From contig NZ_FZOD01000007.1 of NCBI RefSeq assembly GCF_900188345.1, positions 62,001 to 126,000 on the forward strand: a DNA stretch of 64,000 nt. The letters are read 5' to 3'. Origin of the DNA: Streptosporangium subroseum. Its GTDB lineage: Bacteria > Actinomycetota > Actinomycetes > Streptosporangiales > Streptosporangiaceae. Shown in pieces: positions 9,001-17,505 of the stretch; position 1 is the first letter of the stretch, and every line of letters starts with the position of its first letter. Under the pieces are notes generated by a model. That model worked only from the letters and a program-made list of their open reading frames with translations, searched no databases and was not told the origin of the DNA. Position numbers and translations under genes: made by a program.

Positions 9001-9406
9001 TGACACCGCCGCCGTGGCCCAGCCGGGCAGCCGCGCCGCCGGCTTCCAGCTCGGCTACGACAAGGAACAGGGGCGGTGGGCCCTCGGCATGGCCGCCGCC
9101 GACACCGACACCGCCGCTCTCGTACGCACCCGCTCCGACGCCATTCCCGCCCCGCTGGAGTGGACCCACGTGGCGGGCGTGTACGACCCGCTGGCCGGCC
9201 AGCTCCGCATCTACGTCAACGGCCAGCTGTCCACCACCACCGTCACCAGCCACACGAGCGCGTGGAACGCCACCGGCCCGCTGCAACTGGGCCGGAGCAA
9301 GACCGCGGGTGTCTTCACCGGTTACTGGCCGGGGACCGTGGATGACGTCCGTACCTATGACGGCGTGCTGAAAGCCGAGCAGATCGCTCAGCTGGCCGCC
9401 CAGTAA
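6038..9406 (+). CDS. Secreted DNRLRE and double LamG-domain protein
   Basis: The 1122-residue exported protein begins with a signal peptide (LRGVVAVSLVGAVLAAL) running into Ala/Pro-rich 9-residue repeats. Residues of about 90-310 are a beta-rich region. Residues 320-490 match a DNRLRE/Disaggregatase-like beta-sandwich (KNRSFFQM, TTWNKQPAW, NNPTLVIEYN). An Fn3-like stretch follows. Residues of about 699-905 and 909-1122 are two LamG/concanavalin-like lectin domains (GHWPLDEGQG and GHWRLDEESG, each with WTHLAGVYD or WTHVAGVYD). The next gene, an RHS protein 55 bp downstream on the same strand, also begins with an export segment, so the two are probably co-expressed surface or secreted partners. 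The glycan or protein ligand is unknown. Confidence 0.85.
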   Translation: MLALRGVVAVSLVGAVLAALTPGSALATPAPGSALVTPAPGPAPAVPAQSLAPAVESPAATTGRAVDPALVRARQTGQPAEVEALRSETRQVFVKPDGTYVLEQNVRPVRVRQAGRWVPVDTTLREQPDGTVAPAATAVGLAFSGGGNANGNGGAPLARMSRGGKAMELGWSGTLPKPVLNGDTATYPEVMPGVDLQVTADVDGFSHILVVKSRAAAASSALSELTFPLSTSGLSMESDQAGNLEAVDDNGGTIFVAPTPMMWDSEGATSPQAFREGRAPEARQAQMGVKLAGRTLRLRPDRKLMTDPKTRFPIYLDPYFSAARGSWTAVWSNWPDSNYLNSSDVARAGHVESQKNRSFFQMSTGSTIHGKQIIKATLRTYETWSYSCSARKVEAWATNSISKSTTWNKQPAWVTKLSTVNVAKGWGPSCLPGGVEFDVTPQVVDAAAKKWPTVTIGIRATSETDVYAWKKFKNNPTLVIEYNSLPADPVAVDAWSDPGGPCVSGTGRPIISTATPKLWAKLKDVDNSVRGRFEWYNEAGTKTGEYLTALGSTGTAFSATVPQSLYSDGALIRWRVRAEDGKANSLWSPWCEATVDATAPGREPIVTSPGFAENGWSDGVGLAGSFTFDPNGISDVAAYVYGLDTSPKTEVAPGTDGTATIQLTPRHDGPNVLSVRSKDRAGQLGPIRTYVFNVNSGSAPKGHWPLDEGQGTVGADIAGTHPATLYGATWASGKTGMGLRLANAYAQTSGPIVDTGRNFTVTAWARLTGTGATATAVTQEGGRTGAFSLQYSKTDDRWALTRTGSDVDAATTVRALSTAAPRLNEWTHLAGVYDSADRRLSLYVNGKLESSAAFTTQPWNAAGPLTIGRGKVNGAAAEFFPGDIDEVRAYGRAMFADEVADLVNSAATLIGHWRLDEESGLSAADSSGRATAAPATLTGGASWTAGWLDGALALDGVNGYAQTTAPVVNTRSGFTVTAWTQLDYLPTRDTAAVAQPGSRAAGFQLGYDKEQGRWALGMAAADTDTAALVRTRSDAIPAPLEWTHVAGVYDPLAGQLRIYVNGQLSTTTVTSHTSAWNATGPLQLGRSKTAGVFTGYWPGTVDDVRTYDGVLKAEQIAQLAAQ
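6101..6181 (+). repeat. Three 27-nt tandem repeats across the signal-peptide junction
   Basis: Units at 6101-6127, 6128-6154 and 6155-6181 are 27 nt each. The first two differ by one base and the third is diverged. They encode three 9-residue units (PGSALATPA, PGSALVTPA, PGPAPAVPA) directly after the hydrophobic core of the signal peptide. Each unit repeats a potential signal-peptidase site. Confidence 0.85.
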
Positions 9407-9461
9407 CCCCTGGCCACCCAGTAAGTCCCCTCTGACCAGCACCCCCCGACTGGGAGAGTTC

Positions 9462-12400
9462 ATGGATCTGCCGGATGAGTTGGACCTGCCCGAATCCCGC
9501 TGGAATCGTTTACAGCAACGCCACGAACGGCCCGCACCCGACGTTCCCGACCCCTCCTGGAACCGTTTCCAGACGCCCAAGGCCGAGTCCCCCTGGCCCC
9601 GCCGGCTGGCGACCGTCTTCTCAATAGTCCTCGTCCTGCCCCTGGCGTACGCCATGCCCGCCTACGCCGAGCCCCGCTCCGCCCCGTCCGTGCAGAGGGA
9701 GACGCCGGTCAAGGGAGAGAAGGTCCCGGTCCTGCCGCCGATGACCGATCCGGTGCAGAAACAGGCGTGGAAGGCGCCACCGGGAGTCACCTGGCCGAAA
9801 CCCCAGACGGCCGAGCTGGGCGGCACTGAGGCCAGGACCCTGGCGACCGGCTTCCCGGTGAGGCTGGCCCCGCAGAAGGAGACGTCCGCCAAATCCGCCG
9901 ATGCCATCGATGCCGCCGCCGTCCCGGTGAAGGTCGAGCTCCTCGACACCGCCGGGGCCGGCCGGCTCGGTCTGACGATGCGCGTCTCCCCCGGCCAGGG
10001 CGCCGCCGCGGCCACCTCGGCCGCGAAGGATCAGGGCGCCGCCGCGGCCAGGCCGGGCGCGAAGACCCGCCTGGCGATCGACTACTCCGGCTTCCGCTAC
10101 GCCTACGGCGGCGACTACGGAGCCCGGCTCCAGGTCGTCAAGCTGGAAGAGTGCGCACTCGACGCCAGGGCGACCGGCTGCGCCCAGCCCCAGCCGGTCA
10201 GGAGCGAGAACAACACGCAGACGGGCACGCTGACCGCCGAGGTCGCGACGACCGGCCTGTACGCCGTGGTCGCCGCCGCGTCGGGCTCGACCGGTGACCA
10301 CGGCTCCACCTCCCTGGCCCCCTCGTCCGACTGGAGCGTCGGACCCCAGTCCGGGGACTTCAACTGGGGCTACGAGCTGCGCACTCCCCCGGCGCTGGGC
10401 GGCGAGGAGCCGGAGCTGTCGCTCGGCTACTCCTCCCAGAGCGTGGACGGCCGCACCGCCTCCACCAACAACCAGCCGTCCTGGGCCGGTGAGGGTTTCG
10501 AGCTCAACCCCAGCGGCTTCATCGAGCGCCGCTACAAGTCCTGCATGATCGACGGCAAGAAGACCGGCGACCTGTGCTGGGACGGGGAGAACGTCACCCT
10601 GTCGCTCGGCGACTCGGCCGTCGAGCTGGTCAAGGACGCCACCTCCAAGCAGTGGCGGCCCAAGCGCGACGACGGCACCCGGATCGAGTCCCTCACCGGG
10701 GCGACGAACGGCGACAACAACGGCGAGTACTGGCGCGTCACCACCGCCGACGGCTCCCAGTACACCTTCGGCCTGAACCGCCTGCCCGGCTGGGCCACCG
10801 GCAAGCCGGAGACGAAGTCGGTCCTGAGCGTGCCGGTCTTCGGCAACAACAGCGGCGAGCCCTGCTACTCCAGCACTCCGGCCAACGCCTGGTGCCAGCA
10901 GGCCTACCGGTGGAACCTCGACTACATGGTGGACACCCACGGCAACGCCACCACGTACTGGTACGCCCAGGAGAAGAACTACTACGGCCGCACCATGAAG
11001 CCCGAGCTGGGCACCGTCTACGACCGCGGCGGCTACCTGACCCGCATCGACTACGGCTACCTCCAGGGCGAGCTGTTCACCAAGGCCCCCGCCGCCCGCG
11101 TCGTCTTCGACGTGGCCGAGCGCTGCCTGCCCAGCGGCACGATCACCTGCGCCGCCGACCAGCTCAAGAAGGAGACCGCCGGCAGCTGGCCGGACGTCCC
11201 GTTCGACCAGGTCTGTGACTCCGGCGTGAAGTGCGTCGACCGCCTGTCGCCGACGTTCTTCACCCGCAAGCGTCTGACCAAGGTCACCACGCAGATCCTC
11301 AACACCGACACCGCCAAGTGCGCGGCGGCGCAGTACTGCGCGGTGGACTCCTGGACGCTGACACACCAGTTCCCCGCCACGGGTGACGGCCTGAGCCCGT
11401 CGCTGTGGCTGGCCTCGATCCAGCAGACCGGCCACGTGGGCGGCACGATCACCCTTCCCAAGATCACGTTCGCCGGCGTGCAACTCCCCAACCGGGTGGA
11501 CGCGAACGAGGGCCGCGCTCCCCTGGTCAAGTGGCGCGTGCAGGGCGTGAACAACGAGACCGGAGGCGAGCTGCGCGTCAACTACGCGCCCGCCGAGTGC
11601 AAGCCGGGCGAGCTCCCGGCCCCCGACAAGAACACCAAGCGCTGCTTCCCGCAGCGCTGGGCGCCGCTGAACGAGGCGGAGGTCGTCGACTGGTTCCACA
11701 AGTACGTGGTCACCCAGACGGTCGAGGTGGACCGGGTCGCGGGCTCGACGAACGTCGTCACCGACTACGAGTATCTCGACGGCGCCGCCTGGCACTACGC
11801 GGACAACATCCTCGTCAAGCCCGAGCACCGCACGTGGGCGGACTTCCGCGGGTTCGGCCGCGTACGGGTGCGCGAGGGCGACGGCCAGGACACCAAGCGC
11901 ACGCTCACGGAGTTCCGGTACTTCCGCGGCATGCACGGCGACAGACAGGCCGACGGCTCCAAGCGCACCGTGCAGGTCACCGACTCCGAGGGCGTCAAGC
12001 TGGACGACCTCGACCAGTACTCCGGCCTGGAGCGCGAGGAGATCCTGTACGACGGCGACGGCGGGGCCGTATTGAAGGCGACCGTCGAGCAGCCGTGGTC
12101 GCTGAAGACCGCGGAGTCCACGCAGGGCGGCGTCACCAAGGCCGCGCACATCGTCGAGGCCAAGTCCATGGTCACCCGTAACGCGCTGCCCGGCGACAAG
12201 TGGCGCCGCACCGGCGAGGAGCGCGTGTACGACGCCCAGGGCCTGCTCACCCAGGTGGAGGAGAAGGGCGACCTGGCCACGGCCGACGACGACCAGTGCA
12301 CCCGCTACACCTACGCCCGCAACGACACGAGCTGGATGCTCGACTACACGAGCAGGATCCAGAAGGTCGCCGCGAGCTGCGGCACCTCCGTGTCCACGCT

Positions 12401-15400
12401 GGCCGCCGCCGAGGTGCTCTCCGACGAGAAGGTCCAGTACGACGGCAAGGCGTACGGCCTGGCCCCGAGCAAGGGCGACGTGACCTCGGTCCAGCAGCTG
12501 GTCTCCGGGGACGGCACGACGATCACCGACAGCACCCACACCTACGACGCCTACGGCCGCGAGCTCACCGAGACCGACGCCGTCGGCACCACGTCCACCA
12601 CCACCTACACCCCGGCCGCGGGCGCCCCCGCGACCGAGATCAAGGAGGTCAACCAGCTCGGCCACGTCGAGCGCACCCTGCTCGAACCGGCCTGGGACGA
12701 GCCCGTCGCCGAGATCGACGCGAACAACCGCCGCGTCGACATGGAGCACGACGCGCTCGGCCGCCTGGTCAAGGTCTGGCAGCCCGACCGCAGCAAGGCG
12801 GCCGGACAGTCGCCCAGCACCGAGTTCTCCTACGTGATGCGCAACAACGGCCCCAGCATCGTCACCACGAAGACGCTGGACGCCGACGGCGCCTACACCG
12901 TCAGCCACGAGCTGTACGACGGCCTGATGCGCGAGCGCCAGACCCAGGAACCCGCGCCCAGGGACGACCAGACGACCGACCCCGCGCTGCGCGACGGCCG
13001 TACGATCACCGACACCTTCTACAACTCCCAGGGCGAGCCGTCCAAGGCCAACACCGGCTACTTCGCCACCGGGACACCCTCCACCGACCTCCTGGCGGTG
13101 GCCGACACCGACGTGCCCACGCAGGTCGTGTCCTTCTTCGACGGCACGGGCGACGTCAACGCCCAGGCCCTCAGGTCGAAGGGCGCGGAGAAATACCGGG
13201 TCACGAGCAAGCAGGAGGGCGACAGGGTCCACGTGACGCCGCCGGCCGGCGAGACGGCGACCACCCGCATCGGCGACGCCGAGGACCGCCTGATCGAGCT
13301 GCGCCAGTACAGGGGGGCGACCCCGACCGGCGAGTACGACTCCACGAAGTACACCTACGACCACGCGGGACGGCTCTCCACGGTGACCGACTCGGCGGGC
13401 AACGTGTGGCGCCACCACTACGACATGCGCGGCCGGGAGATCAAGGCCGAGGATCCCGACAAGGGCGTCACGACGATGGCGTACAACGACGCCGACGAGC
13501 TCGTCAGCACCACCGACTCCCGCGGCAGGACCCTGTGGTACGTCTACGACGAGCTGGGCCGTCAGAAGGAGATGCGCGAGAACTCCGCGACCGGCCCGCT
13601 GCTCGCCGAGTGGAAGTACGATGCCCTGGCCAAGGGCCATATGAACGCCAGCATCCGGTACGTGGGCGGGCAGGCGTACAGGGCCGAGATGAACGCCATC
13701 GACGCCGACTACCGCCCGCTGCGCGAGACCGTCACCATCCCCGCGCGGGAGGGCAAGCTGGCCGGCTCGTACGTGCTCAACACCCGCTACACGCTCGACG
13801 ACCAGGTCCAGTCCGTCAGCTTCCCCGCCGCGGGCGGGCTGGCGGAGGAGTCGGTCGTCTACAGCTACGACGAGCTGAACCAGACGACCAAGGTCACCGG
13901 CCTGTCGTCGTACGTGACCGCGGCCCGCTACTCCAAGCTGGGCGAAGCCCTGCAGTACGAGCTGGGCACCGGAGGCAAGAAGACCTGGCTCACCTACACC
14001 CACGACGAGTCCACCCGCAGGATGACCAGCATGCGGCTGGACAGGGAGGGCGCGGCCGCGACCGACCTCGACCTCAACTACACCTACGACGCCGCCGGCA
14101 ACATCACCAAGATCGCTGACAGGGCCGGCGGCCAGGACACGCAGTGCTTCAACTACGACCATCTGCGCCGCCTGACCTCGGCGTGGACGGCCACCGACGA
14201 CTGCGCCAGCCGTACCCCGCAGTCCGGCAAGATCGGCGGCGTGGCCCCGTACGCGGTCAGCTACGCCTACGACGCCATCGGCAACCGGACCAAGGAGACC
14301 AAGCACGCCTGGGGTGGCGCGGGCGAGACGGCCCGTACCTACGCCTACCCGCAGCCGGGCGGCAAGCAGCCGCACGCGCTGCAGAGCGTCGGCGCGGACC
14401 TCTTCGAGTACGACGCCGCGGGCAACACGACCAGGCGCAAGGTCGGCACCGCGGACCAGGCCCTGGTCTGGGACTCCGAGGGCAACCTGGAGTCGGTCAC
14501 GGAGGCGGGCAAGACGACGTCGTTCGTGTACGACGCGGAGGGCGACCGGCTGATCCGCAAGACGCCGAGCGACGCCACGCTCTACATCGACGACATGGAG
14601 CTGCGCTTCGACTACGCCGCGGACGTCGTCGAGCAGACCCGCTACTACACCGTCAACGACCAGGCCATCGCGGTACGCACGCCGGACAACCAGGTCTACT
14701 TCCTGGCCGGCGACCACCAGGGCACCGCGCAGGCCGCGGTGAACGCCAACAGCGGCCAGCTGGCCGTACGGAGGATGACGCCCTTCGGCGAGGACCGGGG
14801 CTCGCCACCTTCATGGTGGCCGGGGCAACGCGGATTCGTCGGCGGCACGAAGGATACGACGACCGGGCTCGTCCATCTCGGCGCCCGCGAGTACGACCCC
14901 AAGTTCGGCCGCTTCATGTCGGTGGACCCGATCATCGACGACGTGGACCCGCAGCAGCTCAACGCCTACGCCTACGCCAACAACAGCCCCGTCAGCATGA
15001 GTGACCCCGACGGGCAGTGGGTCTGGGTCGTGGTCATCATCGGCGTCCGGCTCGGGGCCCGCTACGCCGCCAAGAAGGCGGCCCAGCGCGCCATCAGGCG
15101 GGAGATACTCCGCCGTGCCAGGGAGGCGGCCAAGAAGCGGGCCCTGGAAGCGGCCAAGAAGAAGGCCAGGGAGGAGGCCAAGAAGCGGGCGCTGGAGGCG
15201 GCCAAGAAGAAGGCCCTGGCCGAGGCGAAGAAGCGGCGGCTGGCGGCGGCCAGGAAGAAGGCCGCCGAGAAGGCCCAGAAGGCGCGGGAGGCCGCGGCGA
15301 AACGACGGGCCGCGATGGCGGCCCGCAGACAGGCGAGAAAGGCGGCTCGCGAGGCGGCGGCCAAGAAGAAGATGGCGCTGGCCGCTCAGCGGCGCAACCA

Positions 15401-15800
15401 CCGGGCCGGCAGGGTCCCCAGGGGGATCCAGCACGCGCGCTCGACCCCGGCACGGCGCCCGACCAGCCACAGGGCGGCGCAGCGGCAGGCGCCACCCAGG
15501 GCGAACCGGCAGCCGGCGCAGGCACGGCCGAGCCAGGTCTACCGGAACGACGGCACCGCCCAGCCGACCCAGTCCTACACCATCTACGGCAACGGCCGGA
15601 TGTACCCGCAGGGGCGGCCACCGTCGAATCTCCCGCGGCCCAACGGCTCGGGCCAGGGTGAGAAGCAGATCTTCAAGCCGGAGAAGATCGAGGCGGAGAA
15701 CACCAGGAGAGGAGCCACCGCGGAACTCGGCGCCCGGAGCCAGAAGATCGCGGACAACTTCATCGACCTGTTCGACACCTGGTTCGGTGGAATGGGCTGA
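9462..15800 (+). CDS. Large RHS/YD-repeat protein with Lys/Ala/Arg-rich C-terminal tip
   Basis: The 2112-residue product starts with a 46-residue cytoplasmic-type segment carrying two WNR motifs (W14 and W33). A hydrophobic export segment follows (ATVFSIVLVLPLAYAMPAYA, residues 50-69). The middle is a long beta-rich shell. YD repeats are recognisable from about residue 1020 (TYDAYGREL, YDHAGRLSTVTD, YDALGR-like units). The RHS-associated core lies at about 1800-1850 (TGLVHLGAREYDPKFGRFMSVDP-type motif, then NAYAYANNSPVSMSDPDG). In polymorphic toxins this core precedes a variable toxin. Here the 260-residue tip is a short hydrophobic stretch, about 120 residues of Lys/Ala/Arg-rich helix, and a Pro/Arg/Gln-rich tail. 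I recognise no known nuclease or deaminase motif. No immunity-type gene follows; the next gene is convergent. Confidence 0.88.
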   Translation: MDLPDELDLPESRWNRLQQRHERPAPDVPDPSWNRFQTPKAESPWPRRLATVFSIVLVLPLAYAMPAYAEPRSAPSVQRETPVKGEKVPVLPPMTDPVQKQAWKAPPGVTWPKPQTAELGGTEARTLATGFPVRLAPQKETSAKSADAIDAAAVPVKVELLDTAGAGRLGLTMRVSPGQGAAAATSAAKDQGAAAARPGAKTRLAIDYSGFRYAYGGDYGARLQVVKLEECALDARATGCAQPQPVRSENNTQTGTLTAEVATTGLYAVVAAASGSTGDHGSTSLAPSSDWSVGPQSGDFNWGYELRTPPALGGEEPELSLGYSSQSVDGRTASTNNQPSWAGEGFELNPSGFIERRYKSCMIDGKKTGDLCWDGENVTLSLGDSAVELVKDATSKQWRPKRDDGTRIESLTGATNGDNNGEYWRVTTADGSQYTFGLNRLPGWATGKPETKSVLSVPVFGNNSGEPCYSSTPANAWCQQAYRWNLDYMVDTHGNATTYWYAQEKNYYGRTMKPELGTVYDRGGYLTRIDYGYLQGELFTKAPAARVVFDVAERCLPSGTITCAADQLKKETAGSWPDVPFDQVCDSGVKCVDRLSPTFFTRKRLTKVTTQILNTDTAKCAAAQYCAVDSWTLTHQFPATGDGLSPSLWLASIQQTGHVGGTITLPKITFAGVQLPNRVDANEGRAPLVKWRVQGVNNETGGELRVNYAPAECKPGELPAPDKNTKRCFPQRWAPLNEAEVVDWFHKYVVTQTVEVDRVAGSTNVVTDYEYLDGAAWHYADNILVKPEHRTWADFRGFGRVRVREGDGQDTKRTLTEFRYFRGMHGDRQADGSKRTVQVTDSEGVKLDDLDQYSGLEREEILYDGDGGAVLKATVEQPWSLKTAESTQGGVTKAAHIVEAKSMVTRNALPGDKWRRTGEERVYDAQGLLTQVEEKGDLATADDDQCTRYTYARNDTSWMLDYTSRIQKVAASCGTSVSTLAAAEVLSDEKVQYDGKAYGLAPSKGDVTSVQQLVSGDGTTITDSTHTYDAYGRELTETDAVGTTSTTTYTPAAGAPATEIKEVNQLGHVERTLLEPAWDEPVAEIDANNRRVDMEHDALGRLVKVWQPDRSKAAGQSPSTEFSYVMRNNGPSIVTTKTLDADGAYTVSHELYDGLMRERQTQEPAPRDDQTTDPALRDGRTITDTFYNSQGEPSKANTGYFATGTPSTDLLAVADTDVPTQVVSFFDGTGDVNAQALRSKGAEKYRVTSKQEGDRVHVTPPAGETATTRIGDAEDRLIELRQYRGATPTGEYDSTKYTYDHAGRLSTVTDSAGNVWRHHYDMRGREIKAEDPDKGVTTMAYNDADELVSTTDSRGRTLWYVYDELGRQKEMRENSATGPLLAEWKYDALAKGHMNASIRYVGGQAYRAEMNAIDADYRPLRETVTIPAREGKLAGSYVLNTRYTLDDQVQSVSFPAAGGLAEESVVYSYDELNQTTKVTGLSSYVTAARYSKLGEALQYELGTGGKKTWLTYTHDESTRRMTSMRLDREGAAATDLDLNYTYDAAGNITKIADRAGGQDTQCFNYDHLRRLTSAWTATDDCASRTPQSGKIGGVAPYAVSYAYDAIGNRTKETKHAWGGAGETARTYAYPQPGGKQPHALQSVGADLFEYDAAGNTTRRKVGTADQALVWDSEGNLESVTEAGKTTSFVYDAEGDRLIRKTPSDATLYIDDMELRFDYAADVVEQTRYYTVNDQAIAVRTPDNQVYFLAGDHQGTAQAAVNANSGQLAVRRMTPFGEDRGSPPSWWPGQRGFVGGTKDTTTGLVHLGAREYDPKFGRFMSVDPIIDDVDPQQLNAYAYANNSPVSMSDPDGQWVWVVVIIGVRLGARYAAKKAAQRAIRREILRRAREAAKKRALEAAKKKAREEAKKRALEAAKKKALAEAKKRRLAAARKKAAEKAQKAREAAAKRRAAMAARRQARKAAREAAAKKKMALAAQRRNHRAGRVPRGIQHARSTPARRPTSHRAAQRQAPPRANRQPAQARPSQVYRNDGTAQPTQSYTIYGNGRMYPQGRPPSNLPRPNGSGQGEKQIFKPEKIEAENTRRGATAELGARSQKIADNFIDLFDTWFGGMG
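15123..15263 (+). repeat. 48-nt tandem repeats encoding the basic helix of the RHS tip
   Basis: Two near-identical 48-nt units (15123-15170 and 15171-15218) and a shorter degenerate third copy (15219-15263) encode 16-residue units of the type EAAKKRALEAAKKKAR. The array generates a highly charged continuous helix. It keeps the reading frame and appears to be a recent expansion. Confidence 0.85.
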
Positions 15801-15847
15801 CAGCACCCCCTTCGGCTGACGCGGCTGACGTCCGCCGAGCACAGACA

Positions 15848-15874
15848 GGCGCGGGACCCTCGTGGTCCCGCGCC
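15848..15874. terminator. Bidirectional hairpin terminator between convergent genes
   Basis: An 11-bp perfect stem (GGCGCGGGACC with GGTCCCGCGCC) closes a 5-nt loop. It lies 47 bp after the RHS stop and 107 bp from the stop of the convergent aldo/keto reductase. There is no T-run, which is usual for actinomycete hairpin terminators. Confidence 0.75.
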
Positions 15875-15980
15875 CGCGCGCCTTCCCGACGGCAGATCGG
15901 TGTGGTCCCGCGCCCGCGCGCGAGTTTCCCGGCGGCAGGTCGGCGGTGCCGGTCACCCGCCGTGGTCCCGCGCCCGAGCC
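15862..15980. repeat. Degenerate direct repeats derived from the terminator arm
   Basis: The sequence GTGGTCCCGCGCCCG recurs at 15862, 15902 and 15962. Between the copies a second motif of the form TTCCCGRCGGCAGRTCGG recurs (about 15883 and 15926). The 3' arm of the terminator hairpin has been copied outward in steps of 40 and 60 bp. Confidence 0.7.
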
Positions 15981-15981
15981 T

Positions 15982-17079
15982 TTAGAGTGTCCAGTTCCGC
16001 ACGGCCGGGGCGTACCCGGCCGGCTTGTCCCCCACCTTGACGCCGGCGCTGATCAACCAGCTCTGATAGTCCGGCGTGAACATTCTGTAGACCCCCTGAG
16101 GCGGCACGGCACTTGCCTCGTCGAGCTTGGCGCGCAGCTCCGCCGGCAGCTGGAAATCGAGTGCGGCCAGGTTGGCGTCAAGCTGGTCCGTGCCGCTCGC
16201 CCCCATGATCGCCGAGGCGACCCCGGGCTGGGTGGCGACCCAGTTGACCGCGACCTGAGCCATCGTCACACCGAGCTCGCCGGCGACACTCTCGAGTGCC
16301 GCCAGGAGCCGCCAATCCTCGTCCGTCCACGAGAGCCCGGGCATGCCTCCGCCGCCGAGCCGCCCCTCCCCCGCCAGGCCCTGGTCGGCATGCCGGTACT
16401 TGCCGGTGAGGAAGCCGCCGCCGAGCGGACTCCACGCGGTGATACCGAGTCCCAGGCTCTGCCCCATCGCGACGTGCTCCAGCTCGATCGTCCGCTCGAT
16501 CAGGGAGTAGGGCAGCTGCAGGCTGACCACGGGCACGAGGGAGTGGGCCTCGGCGTAGGTCTGGGCCCGGGCCGCGTACCAGCTGGGCACGTCGGACAGG
16601 CCCGCGTAGCGGATCTTTCCGGCCCTGGTGAGGTCGTCGAAGGTCCGCATGACCTCCTCGACGGGCGTGATGCGGTCCCAGGTGTGCAGCATGAACAGGT
16701 CGATGTAGTCGGTGCGCAGGCGGCGCAGCGATGCCTCGACCGCTCTGATCATGTGTTTGCGGCCGTTGCCCCCCGCGTTCGGATCTCCGGGGTCGACGCT
16801 GTTGGTGAACTTGGTGGTGAGCACCACCCTGTCGCGCACCTTGGCCTCCGCGATGAGATTGCCGAGGATGGTCTCGCTCTCACCGGCGGTGTAGAAATCC
16901 GCGGTGTCGATGAAGTTTCCGCCCGCTTCGAGGTATCGGCCGAAAATGGGCCGGGCTTCCTCCTCGGTCTTGCCGTACGCGGCGTGGAAACCGCCGGTGC
17001 CGAAGTTCATCGTGCCCAGTGCCAGCCGGCTGACGCGCAGCCCGGAACGGCCGAGCAAATAGTATTGATCGAGAGACAT
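15982..17079 (-). CDS. Aldo/keto reductase
   Basis: The 365-residue NADPH-dependent TIM-barrel oxidoreductase has the full catalytic tetrad: Asp58 and Tyr63 (DTADFY), Lys90 (LTTKF) and His132 (LHTWD). The C-terminal cofactor region is present (AIMGASGTDQLDANLAAL). It resembles the YajO/AKR-11 group of sugar or aldehyde reductases. It stands alone, with the RHS gene convergent on one side and a gene-free stretch on the other. The substrate cannot be read from sequence. Confidence 0.93.
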   Translation of the reverse strand: MSLDQYYLLGRSGLRVSRLALGTMNFGTGGFHAAYGKTEEEARPIFGRYLEAGGNFIDTADFYTAGESETILGNLIAEAKVRDRVVLTTKFTNSVDPGDPNAGGNGRKHMIRAVEASLRRLRTDYIDLFMLHTWDRITPVEEVMRTFDDLTRAGKIRYAGLSDVPSWYAARAQTYAEAHSLVPVVSLQLPYSLIERTIELEHVAMGQSLGLGITAWSPLGGGFLTGKYRHADQGLAGEGRLGGGGMPGLSWTDEDWRLLAALESVAGELGVTMAQVAVNWVATQPGVASAIMGASGTDQLDANLAALDFQLPAELRAKLDEASAVPPQGVYRMFTPDYQSWLISAGVKVGDKPAGYAPAVRNWTL

Positions 17080-17505
17080 AAAGCATTACCCCGTTCGGAA
17101 GGACTCGCGGAGGCCGGCCTTTCCCGGCTCCCCCGAACGGCCGAGGCTTGCATACGGTGAACGCCTCCACGAACGCGTGGACCAGGGTGTTGTTGCCGAT
17201 GACCTGGGGCTCACTCGCTTTCTCAGCCGTGCGGTCCAGTCAGCGTGCCCATCGAAAAATGGACTGTCAAGTCCAATTTTCCCGTGATGGTCGGGCGAGT
17301 CCGTTCGCTGACGGTGGCGACATGCCAAGAAGATCTGGGCGGCGACCAGGGTGCGCATCGCGCGGCGGCACTCGTCGCGATTGACCGGAGTGCCCGATGT
17401 GCGTGGGCATGGCCTCGGTGAAGGCACTCAGCGCCGGATCGCCACGCTCACCGAACGAGCGGGGCAGCCGACAACCGGACAGCCCAACTTGGGTCGCACC
17501 CGGGG
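17080..17505. other. Gene-free region upstream of the aldo/keto reductase
   Basis: This 426-bp stretch shows no convincing gene on either strand. It contains the dyad annotated at 17260-17275. Short stretches of plausible coding character on the minus strand (for example RSFGERGDPALSAFTEAM) are interrupted and could be the residue of a lost regulator. I cannot name a family. Confidence 0.5.
17260..17275. promoter_or_regulatory. Putative TetR-type operator overlapping a TTGACA box
   Basis: The sequence TGGACTGTCAAGTCCA is a perfect 6-bp inverted repeat with a 4-nt spacer. On the minus strand it contains TTGACA, a consensus -35 box pointing toward the aldo/keto reductase. Dyads of this form are typical of TetR-family operators. 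No intact TetR gene is adjacent, so the regulator, if any, lies elsewhere or has decayed. Confidence 0.5.

Noticed and set aside
5969..9655. A 1228-codon minus-strand open frame opposite the LamG gene
   Set aside because: Same shadow effect; low-complexity Arg/Gly/Ala composition and no recognisable domain.
9621..14717. A 1698-codon open frame on the minus strand opposite the RHS gene
   Set aside because: It mirrors the codon bias of the RHS gene (third-position G/C prevents stops on the opposite strand), is rich in Gly/Arg/Val and has no family motif or ribosome-binding site.
15848..15980. CRISPR-like array
   Set aside because: Only three copies of a short GC-rich motif with unequal spacing, derived from a terminator arm; no cas genes nearby.
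17086..17427. Possible small regulator on the minus strand upstream of the aldo/keto reductase
   Set aside because: The frame runs through the TTGACA/dyad region and shows no helix-turn-helix; no family could be recognised.
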